Source: Telmatactis stephensoni (taxonomy: Eukaryota; Cnidaria; Anthozoa; Actiniaria; Isophelliidae). From it: a stretch of DNA of 64,000 nucleotides. The stretch spans positions 1-64,000 of the forward strand of contig JALIZF010000976.1 in assembly GCA_029948255.1 (NCBI GenBank), written 5' to 3'. Below are positions 36,001 to 48,287 of the stretch, piece by piece (the first letter of the stretch is position 1; every line of letters begins with the position of its first letter). A model generated the notes under the pieces. The model worked only from the letters and a program-made list of their open reading frames with translations, was not told the DNA's origin and did not search any database. The translations under genes were made by a program, and so were the position numbers.

Positions 36001-37852
36001 AAATCAAGTGACAAACTCAAGTTACATGAGATACCCTGTCTGAGAATGAAGCATGAGACCACAGAGGTGACAAACTGGTGATTTCACTGCTTGACTTCTC
36101 TTGTCAGTTTATTACTTCCTCTCATTAAGGTGGTTCCTTGGGGGTATTTTTTATATCTTTTTCCCTCTTTCATCACTGATGTCGATGTGCAGAGATGTAC
36201 ATGTACTGTTTGTAGGAGAATGTTGAACTTTTTATCTAGTTTGTTGTTTATAGTATAATGGATGAAGACATTTATTACTTTATTTTCTACTAAAATTGTT
36301 ACTTCAACCCTGTGGTTTTTCATAATTTATTAATTTATTCAGCCTGGCTTGAAGTAACAATTTTAGTTTGAAAATGAACATCAACACAAGCCCACAAACA
36401 TCAATTTGATTGATCGATTGATTAATTGATTGATTGATTGATTGATTGATTTGTTTTTCCTATGTAGTGGCCCAAATAGAGGACATTACATAACGATAGT
36501 AAAAAGCTATGGCTTTTGGTTGCTCTTTGATGATGACATTGTTGAGGTAAGAATCTTCCCTTTAATAATAATTTATAATGATTTGTACAGCATGTATTCC
36601 ATTACAAGATCAATCAAAATAATGTACTTTGACATAAAACAAGAGGAAAAAGAATAAGAATTCAGAATACTCTTGATTGCCTGCAAAAACATAATGAAAA
36701 TGACCCGTCAGCAGTTCTGCAGAGATTTCTTTTTCATGTGATGTTCATACTGTCAGCTTGCAGAACAGTGTGCCATGCAAACAGCATTTGAAGCACATTC
36801 TAGGCCATTTTATATCCATTAAAGTAATTCCTCTTGAGTTAAGGGTCATTTGAACTACCTGACTGTCTTAAATGGTTGCTAAATCCATTGTAAATTGTTT
36901 GTATATAAATTATTCAATGTTTAACAAAAAGTATTCTGGCTTTTAAGGCACTGTTACACGGTGCAATTTTTCTTGCAACTTGCAATGCAACGCCGTTGCG
37001 TTGCAAGTTGCAGAAGAGATTGCACGTGTAACACCCTTCTCTACAACTTGCAATGCAATGTTGCAAGTTGCAGAAAAAGTTAAACGAGTTTCTACTTTTC
37101 GCAACATTGCAAAGCACATTGCAGCATGTAACATCCATCCAGCAACCTGCAATGCAATCCCTGTCGCAAATGACCAATCAGAACGTAGTGACCACGGATA
37201 TATCTGGTTTTTCGAAGGTCAAGAAAGAGTTGCGTTGCGAGTTGCAAAGAGAATTGCGAGCATCTGACATCTTGCCAGCAACTTGCAATGTTCTGCTTTT
37301 GTCAGCATTGCATTGCAAGTTGCAAGAAAAATTGCATTGTGTAACAGCGCCTTTACTTCCTCATTACAAAATAGCACTGTCTAATTAAACTATGGATAAC
37401 AAAGGATAAATTTTGTACTGTTGAAATGGCATTTGGCCTGGCCATACCAGGCGGCAAGACACAGGGAAAACTAAGAAACAATATTGCATGCATTCCAATT
37501 GATATGATGGAGTAATGCAGGACATTTTGGCTGAGTGCATATCTGTGTGCTCATGCCATTTGCAACATTCCTGGCAACTTAAAAGCCTTTAAGACTTCCA
37601 GCTGTAAGTTTTGTACTATCAGTCACAAAATATGAACTATTAGTACTAGATATTTTGTCCTATTTCATGGATTTACTGCTTGTACTCTACTGATTATACA
37701 TTAGATGTTTTGATTCTTAATATTAAATGTTCTTTAACTTCTTCTTTCAGAAAATTGAGCCTCACACCATAGAAGATTTCTATGGTTTAACGTCAGACAT
37801 CCAGAAATCATCAGAATCAGGGTATATTCTATTCTATGAAGCAAGGAACTGA
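33054..37852 (+). CDS. USP46: Ubiquitin carboxyl-terminal hydrolase 12/46, 3' exons only (partial)
   Basis: Deubiquitinase of the USP12/USP46 pair, which works with WDR48 (UAF1) and WDR20. Exons: 33054-33298, 33803-33879, 34217-34300, 34654-34786, 35639-35703, 36468-36546, 37751-37852, with consistent phases and a TGA stop. Visible blocks include [21 protein letters not shown] sequence at the end of exon 1, [18 protein letters not shown], the zinc-binding CxxC pairs (CLCC and CETC), [24 protein letters not shown], the catalytic His box [13 protein letters not shown] and [10 protein letters not shown], and the C-terminus DFYGLTSDI...[10 protein letters not shown]. The first exon here has a Ser/Asn-rich, low-complexity insert (about residues 3-60) longer than the vertebrate linker. 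The N-terminal half, including the Cys box and the QQDAHEF block, was not found anywhere upstream in this window, and the acceptor of the first exon is phase 1, so 5' exons must lie elsewhere or be lost. Vertebrate USP12 and USP46 cannot be distinguished here. Confidence 0.92.
36946..37352. mobile_element. Fold-back element with TTA duplication in the last USP12/46 intron
   Basis: Ends AGGCACTGTTACACGGTGCA ... its inverse, with direct TTA at 36943-36945 and 37353-37355. The interior holds many copies of ttgcaacttgcaatgcaa in both orientations. Confidence 0.72.
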
Positions 37853-38201
37853 ACAACACAGCTTGATGCTGCTCAGTGACTCACAGTTACATCACTAGAG
37901 CCTAACTTCCTCCAAAGTCAACCTTTTTCCTCTCCTTCTGGGATCCCTTTGTTGACTATCTGAGAAAGCCAAGGCCCCAATTTTTCTGTTGGAAAACAAA
38001 GGAAGCCCTTCAGTTAAATTCAGCACAGGAATCCCAAGAGAAGAGAAAACAAAAAGAAATATTAATGGAGTGGGCCAAGTAGAACCCTGCTATCTTAACT
38101 GAATTTCCAAGCTGTTAACATGAGCTTCCACCATCTCAAAATAATGCAAACTCGTTTTCCTTTTCTCCTTTTCTATTCATTAAATTAGTTACCAGTAATG
38201 C

Positions 38202-38460
38202 TAGAGCAGATTTCAAATGTGTGAAATGAACTACACCATAGAGCAGATTTCGTATGAGTGTGAAATGGGTCGTGCAGTGTCGTGGCCATTTCAGTGCTGT
38301 GATGTCTATAAAAACATTTGAAATTCCTGCTGTAATTATTGATGCCGTGACTATATAGTGCTGTTTTAATTCACAGTCATATGAAATCTCTTCTACCATG
38401 ACTGTCACTGTTGCCATATCCTTGCCATGATCACCCCACTGTCATATAAAATCTTCTCAA
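38202..38460. mobile_element. MITE family 1, compound copy
   Basis: A full palindrome at about 38239-38395 with partial arms on both sides, as if one copy had inserted into another. It lies 3' of USP12/46. Confidence 0.62.
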
Positions 38461-40733
38461 TCTCTTTATACATATAGGTTATTGGTTAACTAACCAGCTA
38501 ATACAGCTGTGTATTTTTACGAGTCACGCTGTATTTTGGTGAGCCTTTAGGCGAGCCAAAATGCAAGTGACAAGTAAAAATTCATAGCTGTATTCCCTTA
38601 ATCGACCAATAACATATTTATTCTACCATTGTGCAAAAATCAATACAAATAATTATCGTTTTTATTGCCACTTTTAACTTTGATTAGCGCGTGGCTTTGC
38701 ACCGGGAAGCCATTCAAATGTTACTAACCTAATACAGTCTCATATTTTTTGCATTCTTGTGCATATTACGTGCATTCTTTTGAGAATTGTATAATAAAAC
38801 TTATTATGTACTTTTGAAGTGCAAGATAGCAGGGGTTTACTAAGAAACTTACCAAAATAGAATGAACAATTCAAGGGAAAAATTGTAATGTTTGTACGAT
38901 GGGGGGAGATGAAAGGGATGTAAATGCGCATGGGTGTATCAATTATGCCTCGGATCTATGAATATAGTGATCACATTGAACAATGGGGTGGACATTTTAA
39001 ATGTCCCCAGCCACCACACAGAAACTTATGATTACTAACTTATAAATATTGATACATTACTTTTAATACAAATTGTGTATATGTGATATTTGGGAGGGAC
39101 TCATTGCAGCAGGTCTAGCATGATGTACATTTGTGGGGAAGGGGGGAAGGGAGGTAACCTTTTAATTAGAAAACATAATTTTTTTGAAACATTTGAGCTA
39201 TAAGCCACTTTTTTTCCATGACATATTCATTATAGTTGCCGAGCAATCATACATGTATATTTTTAAACTATGCACTTGGTTATTTGAGTTCAAAATAACA
39301 CCTATTTACCAGGCAGTAATTCAATTATAAGGGGTTCTTGAAGCTTTTCAGAAAGAAGTTATCAGACTATGCCTCCTTGGGCTTTAACCCATGTATATTT
39401 CTTTTAAAGTTTGCTTTCAATCAGTTTCATAGAGTTGATTCACCAGAGGCTATTTTTATTCCAAACTGTCAAATTACATTTATGCAAATTAGATTACCCA
39501 GGATTGATCAATCCAGCTTCATTACTTAGATTCATGGAAAATGACATCACCAGTATAGAAAAAGTGAGCTTGGCTCACAGACGGTACTTTCCTGTGAGAC
39601 TCCAGATGAGTGGCAACATAGCAGCTGCTGTCTGCAGGCTAGGAGTTTGTCTAAATAATTATCCAAAAATATAAATATTCCTAAATATACAAATCTGATG
39701 TTGGGCCCATTCCATATACTGCTCCACTTGTGTTGGCTTTATTTGGCTCTAGCTAGGACGTACATCCTGTCATAATACATACATTTTCACTTAGTTAATG
39801 AATTAAAACGAATAGAAAATAAAAACATTGCAAATAATACAAATACTGATAGTCAAACTAAGTGAGGGGACCACTAGCGGACTCAGGGGTCCCGGCGAGG
39901 TAGTGGGAGGGCTGAACAGGAAAATATTTGGTTCAAGGACATGGCCGTACAAACCAAGGCCAACGAGGTCTGTACAGAATGAACAAGACCCAAATATTTT
40001 CCTTTCCAGCCCAACCAACTCAGGCGATAGGCATCATTCTTGATCATTTTATTTATATTTTTGGACAATGTGCAGGTCCAGGTCCAGATATGGGTTTATT
40101 ATTATTTTTCTTTTTCTATGATGTGAGAGGAACCTTTGATGGTTAAGGTATTCTTACATGGTGCAAAGTTTTCTGAAACTTGTTTCAGAGAGGCACCACA
40201 AAACAAGTTGCACAAACTATTGCAGGGATGTTACACAGCACATTGCAGAAAGATGGTGCTGCAGTTGCTTACTTGCTGGCGAACAGTACCTTTAGGCCTA
40301 GCATCTTCCGCAGGCATCACTGAGAGTTTCTTCTGTTCTTGGGTTTCCTGTGTCCCAGAGTAGAGATAGGGGAGAATGGGGAGAGATTCTCGCTCTCAGT
40401 CTCCACGTGGTCAAAATAACTATTACAAAGGAAGCCCAAGGAGGAATAATAAGGAGTTGCTTGCGGATGAGGCTACTTTAGGCCTAAATAAGTTTTGGCC
40501 CAAACTATTGGCAGCATTTAACTTAGCACAATGTAATTAATCTGATACACTGTATTACAAACACCAGTTCAAATAATCTATAAACTGTATAGGGGATGTT
40601 TACATTGCCAACCACATTGTAAATAATAGGGCAGTACTTGTAAAATTTATTCATTCTGAAATGTATGTAAGACTTGCAGACCAAAGCAATTAAAATGTTA
40701 ACTACTTCAAATACTTTCTTATAGACATTTTCG

Positions 40734-40918
40734 ATTAAGAAATAAAAAAACTGTTTTCCGTGTTTGATAGCCTGATCAAAGCACACGTGATGCTTGGTGA
40801 ATACTTGAGAGTGTAGTGGAAGCAAGAGTCGTAGGGAAGTGCTTTCACAGCTCTTGTGTGTTTTCCCAACATCACAAGTGTTTTGATCAGGCTATCAAAC
40901 ATGAAAAAACAGTTATTA
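40734..40918. repeat. Inverted repeat
   Basis: Arms aaaaaactgtttt..gtttgatagcctgatca and inverse; centre about 90 bp. Confidence 0.6.
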
Positions 40919-41078
40919 CTTCTTTTATAAAATAACAAGCGCACAAATTTATGAAAAATTCAAAAGGTGACGTGAGTGTGTTGGATACTCTCATCAAGCA
41001 CGGTTTTTGGTTGCAATCAGAGCACGCATTATATAATAGTTATTTTATAAAAATTATTTAAATACATGTAAGTTACAG

Positions 41079-41197
41079 TTAGAGTGCATTCACTATAAAT
41101 GTGAAATTGTACTAAATAGTAGTACTGGTAAACAGTACAAAGTCCTTTGTTTTATATTGTTTAATTAGTACTGCTTAATATATTTTAAGCACTCTAA
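41079..41197. mobile_element. Small MITE related to the 49.5-kb outer element
   Basis: Ends ttagagtgcattcacta ... aagcactctaa with the interior gtgaaattgtacta. Confidence 0.55.
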
Positions 41198-41635
41198 CAC
41201 GAAAAATACAATAATGGTTAGGCATTAAGTAAAGCCTGAAAATATGACTGGCACCATTGTATAATTCATTTGAACAGTCACTCTTAGAACAAAGCTTGTG
41301 TTTTTTTTGAAATAAAAGACAGCAAAACAAACAAACAAACAAACAAAAAGGCAACAACACATGACAAGCAGAACAAAATATTGTTTAGCACGTTCCATTC
41401 ATTCTTTGTTTTTTGTTATTTCCAATTGGATACTTTGGTCTAAGCCATTATCCAGTCATAAAGAAATGCTAATCAGAGGGTGCTAATTAAGACAAAAAGT
41501 AGGCATTAAATACATAAGCCTAGTTTTCTTTAATAATTGGTGAAATATGCTTAATCCAAGAACACTAAGATTTGTAAACATCTACATGTGTACATAACTG
41601 TCATGAAAACATTAAAATTAGTTTCAATATGATCA

Positions 41636-41795
41636 ACATGATTGCTGCAATCACTATGATCACTAAAACGTGTTCAGCAATAGAACACTGAAATGTGCAA
41701 TTACAATTCCAGCGATTGCTAGCTAAAGTGGTAATATGATCATTGTGATCCTGAACACATTTATCAGTGATCATAGTGATTGCAGCCATCATCGA
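41636..41795. repeat. Inverted repeat
   Basis: Arms tgctgcaatcactatgatcact and inverse, in the region between SPCS3 and USP12/46. Confidence 0.58.
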
Positions 41796-42334
41796 TTATC
41801 AATGCACCACTATATCTGGTTCTGCTGTTTGTACAACTCATGAAAGCCAAGGTCAAGTAATTTTGACATTACTGTTTCAATTTAAATCTTTTCTATAAAT
41901 CAGGTTGTCACAATTGATAATTTATATGGCAAAACACATTAGGGATTAAGCCTAAGTTTCAACTCACAAACATAATGAGTATAATATACGTCAACTATGT
42001 GATGTTAGTATAAACCTACTAATAGTCTATCACACATCCTGCATTCTGAGTGGCTACTCTACTAGAGGTCTAATTTGTGATAGCCTACTAGCTAGCGAAT
42101 AAGTGCCGTGTTTGAAAACCAAAATCAACGCAACAAAGTAAATTATTTCACCCTTAATCTCAAAAATTGTCTTGTATCCGTTTATTGTACCGATTAGTAG
42201 GTTTATACTAAAACAATTAGACCTCTCGGCCTCATGGTCTACGATTCAAATCCATTCGGCCTACGGCTTCATGGGCTATTGACTCATAGTCCATTTATCC
42301 TTGAGGTTTAATTGTTAATTATAAGGAAGAGCTA

Positions 42335-45300
42335 CTATCGTCGCTGGTATGGGCTGTACGTTTCTGGGAAATCAAATAGATGCTTGTACTGTTCACCACT
42401 GACGAGAGGAAGAAGGCCAGCAGTAGGGATGACATTCCATGATAGATGCATGCTGACATTCCTTAAACCTCTGTACAAAAGAGAAAAGACATAGTTCAGT
42501 GCTTGAGATCACTCTATAAACAATCTATACTTTACCTCAGGAAACCTTTACTACTTGTACATGTATATGAGTGCACCCACTATACTGTACACAATAATTT
42601 TATTGTGCAAAATAGCACCAATGAAACAATAGAAAATTATGGATTTTGTACTATTTAGTACAATTATATTTAGTACAATATTTTCATGCATAGAGTGATT
42701 GTAGAGTGATCGCACTAATCCGTGAAATTGTACTGCAAAATAGCACTATTAAATGGAAAACAAAGGATTTTTTACTATTTAGTACAATTAAATCTAAATA
42801 GTGCTAAATAGTAAAAAATCCTTTGTTTTAGAACTATTGCTTAGTGGTGTTGTTCTATTGAATACATTCTACCTCCAGTACCCCCCAGAGATGTTGCACA
42901 CTTTATTTTATGCATGTATGCACAAACTTTCTTCCAAAATAATGTGATAGGCAAAAAAAAAAAAAAAAAAAGGATTTTCTGGGGTTTTTGTGTTCAATAC
43001 TGGTGGGTCATGCATAGATCATGCAAAACCCAGGCTACAATCCTGACCCCCAATTTAGTCTACCATGGTAGACTACCTATAAATATACTATAGATACTCA
43101 CTTAAGACCATGTCCATCATCAAAGAAGTAGTATTTAGTATTCATGTCAGAGTATTTAAGCTTTAACTTCTTGTCATCACGACGAATAATCTTATCCCAC
43201 AACACAACTTGGTTAAATTTCTGAAAAGTTAATAAAAATTTGTATATGTCAGTTCTTCTAAATGTACCATAGAGTACAAACACTAAAAGCGTGCCATACT
43301 TCACACTATTTAGTACTAAATAGGACTAATTAAACAAAAGAAAACAATGGAATTAGCATTAATTAACTAGTGCTATTTAGTACTTTTTACGTTGAATGCT
43401 TTTAGTGTTTGCACTCTATAAGACAACCGTTTTGAGAATGACTGTACATGTATAATAATTAAAATTCAATTAACAAATTGAAGATAGTTTTCCATTGTCA
43501 GCTCTTATTAATCATGGATGACATCAAAAAATGTTCAAAACTAAAGTGGAACCACGAGCGCAGCGAGTGGTTTCACTGCTAAGTTTTGGACATTTTTTGA
43601 CGTCATCCATGATTAATAAGAGTACTGACAATGGAAAACTATCTTCAATTTGTTTTTTACAACATTATCTTAGATCTTTTCCATCCAAATCTGTTTGAAA
43701 AACTGTCCCAAACTTTTTCTGTAAGGACGAGCGTGACATGTTGGCGTCAGCTATTGTCAGTACTCTTATTAACAATGGCTCTCAGCCAATCAGATTGCAA
43801 GATTTTAGTCAAATGCTGTAAAATATACAATTAATTACAACAAAGGCAAAAGAGCAGATTTGTGACTATAAAAACAAGGCACTGTATGGTTACAGCAGGA
43901 ATTTTCAATGATTTTACAGAATCATGGTGCTGACAGCACTGTCCGACACCCATACGAACACTGTTCTATAATATTAGCAGCAGTATTATTGGACCTTGGG
44001 GAAATTTAACAAATTTACAATGGCTTATGGACTACTTATTTACTAAATAAAAGTTTTACGTCACACATGGTCAAAATGTTATATGGAGGTGTAGCCGAGT
44101 GGGTCCACGTGTTGATGTAAAATATTGGTAAATAAGAGCCCATACCATGGACAGCCACTTACAATGGATTTGACATTACAAAATGTTCAAAACCCAAGTG
44201 GAACCAGGAGTGCAGCGAGTGGTTTCACTGCAAAGTTTTGAACATTTTGTGACGTCTAATCTATTGTCAATAAGAGTACAGACAGTGGATGGAAAACTGC
44301 TTGCAATTTGTTTTACAAGTATTTGTGATTAAAGGTAAAAAATCCTCATCAGACATGGTAACAGAATGAGTGCTTGCAGTGGAATGCATCAGCATTGTTG
44401 TCTGAACTCTTATTGACAATGGCTTTCAACCAATCAGATTACAAGATTTTGCTTTTGATTTGAGTGTTGTAAAATGTTGTAAAATTGTTTTTTTACCACA
44501 AACTAAAGTCATTATTTGTCAAACTGGCTTGATCACAAGCATGCATGCAAAATCAAAACGATGATGTATATTGTTGGTATGGACTCTTATTTACCACAGT
44601 TCCTGACCAATCAGAAAGCGAGAAACTGATTGATTATGGTAAAATGTGCTATATAAATTCTTATTTACTAGCAGTGTTCGTCACACAACGCACAGGAGAT
44701 AGACAAGAAACATTTCATATGTCAGGGAAAGCGGTGTACTTTCGTGAGTTTTAGGGGAACAGTTCTGCTAACGTGGATACACCAGCTGTTTTCTGCTCGC
44801 AGCACTTCACTTTCTATTAGAAATGGCTAGTTATTAGCAGTAGTATCCTGCTTCTTGAACAAACAATTCATGGATTTTTATCCTTTTTAAAACTGATCTC
44901 TTGGAATTGCACTCAATCTAAGTTTCAAGAAAGCAGGATTCTACCAACTTCACATAATAAGTACACGTATGACTTACATTAGCTTTCGTTTGATATTCTG
45001 CTGTTAAATATACAAATAGCTGTTTTGTGTTCCAGTTAAAAATTGATTCAAAGTTTGAACTATGTCAAGGAAAATACTTCACCTGATTTTGCATATTTCG
45101 AATGGAATAAGTAACAGAAAAGTTAGAACTACTGTAAACAAAATAGTATAATTTTTATAGCAAGGATATCTGTCTGTAGATCAAAAGTCAAAACACCCAG
45201 ATCATTCTTGGTCGAGGAAACACTAAAATCTTGTACATTTTTCCTAAAAAGAAGATCAGAAAGCATGAATACAAACATGATATAGGTCTAAGGTACATAC

Positions 45301-45499
45301 GAAACCTTATCGAGCAACGAGAAACTAAACAAGATGCGATTTCAACCAAAACTTACACTTCAGGGTTGTTGCTTTTCAGCGTGACTTCTACGTGATAATC
45401 CAGAAAAACCGTTGAGAGAAAACATAGGAAAGTTAAAGCAGCTAGTACTGTAAGAGTAAACGCAAATATTGTATTCAATCTAGAAAGAAACGTGTTCAT
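42335..45499 (-). CDS. SPCS3: Signal peptidase complex subunit 3 (SPC22/23), 5 exons
   Basis: Accessory subunit of the ER signal peptidase complex; a single-pass type II membrane protein. Exons on the minus strand: 45499-45357, 45243-45170, 45054-44978, 43220-43102, 42473-42335; 184 codons with the stop, close to the roughly 180 residues usual for the family. The N-terminus [20 protein letters not shown] matches the family start and is the membrane anchor. Further blocks are [59 protein letters not shown] and [17 protein letters not shown]. Intron 2 (45169-45055, 115 bp) has U12-type signals: ATATCCTTG at its 5' end and TTCCTTGAC about 11 nt before the 3' border, with AT..AA ends required to keep frame. 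Intron 3 contains several MITEs. The gene is convergent with the USP12/46 gene. Identity is secure; the exact U12 border needs cDNA. Confidence 0.94.
42565..42870. mobile_element. Two adjacent small MITEs 3' of SPCS3
   Basis: Palindromic stretches with gtgaaattgtact, aatagcac and caaaggatttt phrases at 42565-42690 and 42695-42867. Confidence 0.5.
43270..43418. mobile_element. MITE family 2 copy in SPCS3 intron 3
   Basis: Ends TAGAGTACAAACACTAAAAG ... CTTTTAGTGTTTGCACTCTA; 49 bp upstream of SPCS3 exon 4 on the minus strand. Confidence 0.72.
43474..43653. mobile_element. Fold-back element in SPCS3 intron 3
   Basis: Arms caaattgaagatagttttcc...cttattaatcatggatga and inverse; the centre has gtggaacca.gagcgcagcgagtggttt. 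A related, more diverged copy lies at about 44180-44310. Confidence 0.66.
43850..43968. mobile_element. MITE family 1, diverged copy in an SPCS3 intron
   Basis: Ends agagcagattt ... tgttcta with the same internal phrases. Confidence 0.55.
44668..44836. repeat. Dispersed repeat in an SPCS3 intron
   Basis: The counterpart of 21203-21347, with a 25-bp extra segment in the middle. Confidence 0.55.
45055..45169 (-). other. Probable U12-type (minor spliceosome) intron of SPCS3
   Basis: Read on the minus strand, the exon ends ACAG and the intron starts ATATCCTTG, the U12 5' splice-site consensus. Close to the 3' end is TTTTCCTTGACAT, matching the U12 branch-point consensus, about 11 nt before the exon. 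The frame (…QTD FES…, aligned to the family's …TAD LEN…) requires the next exon to begin at 45054, so the intron ends AA. The AC end two bases downstream, or the AG upstream, would break the frame. Confidence 0.75.
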
Positions 45500-47907
45500 T
45501 TTGACTATTTTTTTCTAAGATATAAAATGATGGAAAACTTCCTTTCCTTTTGTCTGAAAAAGATCTGGCGAACACTCATTGGCTGTCAGATAGGTCAGTG
45601 GTATGCGTAATGAAACATGCGTTCAGTGTACTGCGCTTTGTTCTTTTAACAAGTCCGCTAGCTGCATAAGAGTTCGTTTTAGCGGACAGCGTCTCGAAAG
45701 CAGAGGGCCCTCTAATCGATCATGAATTTATGAGGTTATTTGAAAAGACTAATAAAATTTGTTGGTTTCTGTCATTTGGAATTTGTTGGGCTTCCTGTGG
45801 TCCTAACGACCTTTTCAAGTTTTAACGAGCGCGCGCGCGCGACGTCACACAAATTTGAATAACAAACGTTTTTTCGAAGATCAGTCGTGTTCGCAGAAAA
45901 ACCATCGTGAAAACACACTTTTGTCTAGTTTTACGACTTTTGCAAAAGAAAAATCTGATTTTGAGAAGAAAAATACATTGTTTCTTATATTCTAAAGTTG
46001 AATTCATTCTAGATGATTAAAGGCGAATGAAAAATGGCTCATTTTACAACCGGAAATGAAGACTTCCGTTTGGCCGCTACGCGGTCGTGCAGTTTTGTAA
46101 AAGGCACTTGTATGATTTCGGCCCAAATTGCACTCCACTCAGTTTAATTACCATTATAAATCGCATGGATACCCCATAATTTTATTTTCTCATTCGGTTT
46201 TAAATTAACTAAGCTATATGTTTTCAAACAATTAAAAAAAAAGATTCACGATATATTTTTCTCAGAAATAGCATTGGACGTCAAGTTTCCTAAGAATTAA
46301 AAATAGGCCAAAACTGAATTGAAAAAAACGTGTACCAGTACTTTTAATAATATCGTTTCTTGCTTTTATTTTGAAGGATTCAATCTTGAGAAGCTTTTAT
46401 TACTTTCGTTGTACTTCTTAATGAGTTAAGATTGGAAAAAATGATATTATATTGAAAATTCGAAAAATCGCTGGTCAGCGGTTATTGGCCATGTTTACCA
46501 TTAATTATCTCCGTAAAATGCATGGATACCCCCAATTTTTTTTCGTGAATTAAAAGACCTTTACCCATCCTACGTACAAAGTAAATATAAAATAGCTGAA
46601 AAAAAATGGTTCGCCATTATGGGCCACCGTCCTTAAAATAAAGTACAGTGCGTTCAGTACATTCACAACGCACTATAGTCTCTCCAGTGTAATTGGTATC
46701 GGCTTTAATTCAAAACTGATAAAAAACTGATATCAAAATTTTACTCAGTGTAAGAGTTTTGCTATATACTAGAGTACAAACACTAAAAAGCGTGCAACAT
46801 AAATAGCACATAGTATGTAAATTCTTTTGTTAATTAGTGCTATTTAGTACTATAAATAGCCAGTTATTTAACTATATCAATCTTCATATTATAGAAATAA
46901 TCAGTTTTCAATTTTCACCGATTTTCATCCAAGTGGGCCTTTAATATTTTTTCAACATCAAAGAATTAATATTCCGTAAATATTTGTTATGCATGCATAA
47001 TATTATACTATAAATGCAATATTGAGACAATTTGGGCCATGTTTTTACAGCATTTGCTTATTTTCTAGCTTCTTCTCCAGTTGTGGGAATGTCGCACGGT
47101 TTCAGTTCGATTAACGTAACTACGATTGCCTGCGTAGAGGCTCTCGTAAGGGGGACTCCTACACATCCAAATAAATTGAGACAGAATTCAGAATGTTTGA
47201 TTAGAGCGATTTTAAAAATAATTATGCGAATTTTCGCGTTAGGCTTTGTTCCAAATCACTCCAATCAAATACGGAATTGTACATCATTTTCGGGGTATTG
47301 GAGTGTGCTAGTTTGTATAAAATGTCGCTTTTCTCAGAGTTCAACAAAATTGAGAGATTGGAGAAAAATTGATCTCAGCCATCTTTGTTTACTGTTGCTA
47401 TGTCAACAGTACTCAAGATGAAATGACATAAATGAAAACTTTGATCCAAGTCCAATAACTCGTGCCTTATAAGATGTCGCATGAAAAATAGGTCAGTTTA
47501 GCAGGTGCATTTATTGGCAAAATCGTCCTAACGACACACACACTTTAAAGCTATATTTTAAACTCTCGCATGGTTTAGACTACATTCGAAATGACTTGTC
47601 ACACTTGCCAGATGTTGGCCGTTAATTAAAATCAAAATGTGTCGGGATTTAATTTCTTCAAAAATGTTTCAAAAAAAGTTATTATAAGTCAAAGCTAGAC
47701 TACATTAATTCAGTGGATAGAATTTGCGTTAGATTTCTCGTTACGAATTGTTTGATTTTGATTTTTTATCTACTCAAATAGATCAAGTAATGTTTACATT
47801 AATTCTCATTGTTCCATAAACTTTAAAATGATACAGAAGTTTATGGATTTGTATAAAAATAGTCCTCTAAGAGGACATGTGGTTGCCAGTTATTTGAAAT
47901 AAAGAAC
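45500..47907. other. Intergenic upstream of SPCS3
   Basis: A (GC)n-rich run at about 45829-45842, two copies of gcatggataccccaatttt-like sequence (46160, 46520), and an unidentified frame of 129 codons at 47032-47421 with no domain. Confidence 0.5.
46770..46860. mobile_element. MITE family 2, truncated copy
   Basis: One end (TAGAGTACAAACACTAAAAA) and the interior only. Confidence 0.55.
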
Positions 47908-47916
47908 CGATAAGAC
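47908..47916 (+). repeat. Target-site duplication (left)
   Basis: CGATAAGAC, identical to 53811-53819. Confidence 0.85.
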
Positions 47917-48041
47917 TAGTCTCCTTCGCAGCCGTTTTTAGTCTCGTCACGCCAGGTGAGGATTCGCCTGGCGTGACGAGACTAGCTAAAAACGGCTCAT
48001 ACCTGGGAACGAGGAACAGATAGGCATTTTGTCTACGCATG
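47917..48041 (+). repeat. Left terminal inverted repeat of the DNA transposon, with inserted palindrome
   Basis: Begins TAGTCTCCTTCGCAGCCGTT, then contains a near-perfect palindrome (agtctcgtcacgccagg / cctggcgtgacgagact, within agccgttttt / aaaaacggct), then resumes the match to the right TIR. Confidence 0.85.
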
Positions 48042-48287
48042 CGCAAAGGTTTCCGAAGGTGGAAGAATTCAGGCGCCATTTTGTTCTAAGAACACGTTCT
48101 TAGAGTTTTATGCCAAAGAATCAATAGATTCATCTGCATTTATAAGAAGGGAATGAATTAGAATGAAAAATTTACACAAGGGACTTTCATCATCGGCTAT
48201 CAAAATGGACTTGACGTTTTCTTTCGAAGAAAGATTGCTTGCTGGATTGTGTACAGAATGGAAAAACCATTAAACATGGCTATCTTC

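Larger units (their letters stand above)
37853..42334. other. Intergenic between convergent USP12/46 and SPCS3
   Basis: MITEs and inverted repeats as listed; a degraded ttgcaa-type fold-back at about 40150-40300. No gene is seen; frames at 39338-39674 lack support. Confidence 0.5.

Noticed and set aside
45027..45066. AC or AG as the 3' end of SPCS3 intron 2
   Set aside because: Both put the conserved FNWN..QLFVYL block out of frame; only the AA end keeps it.
47032..47421. A 129-codon plus-strand frame
   Set aside because: No domain, no neighbour evidence and mixed composition; left as an unidentified frame.
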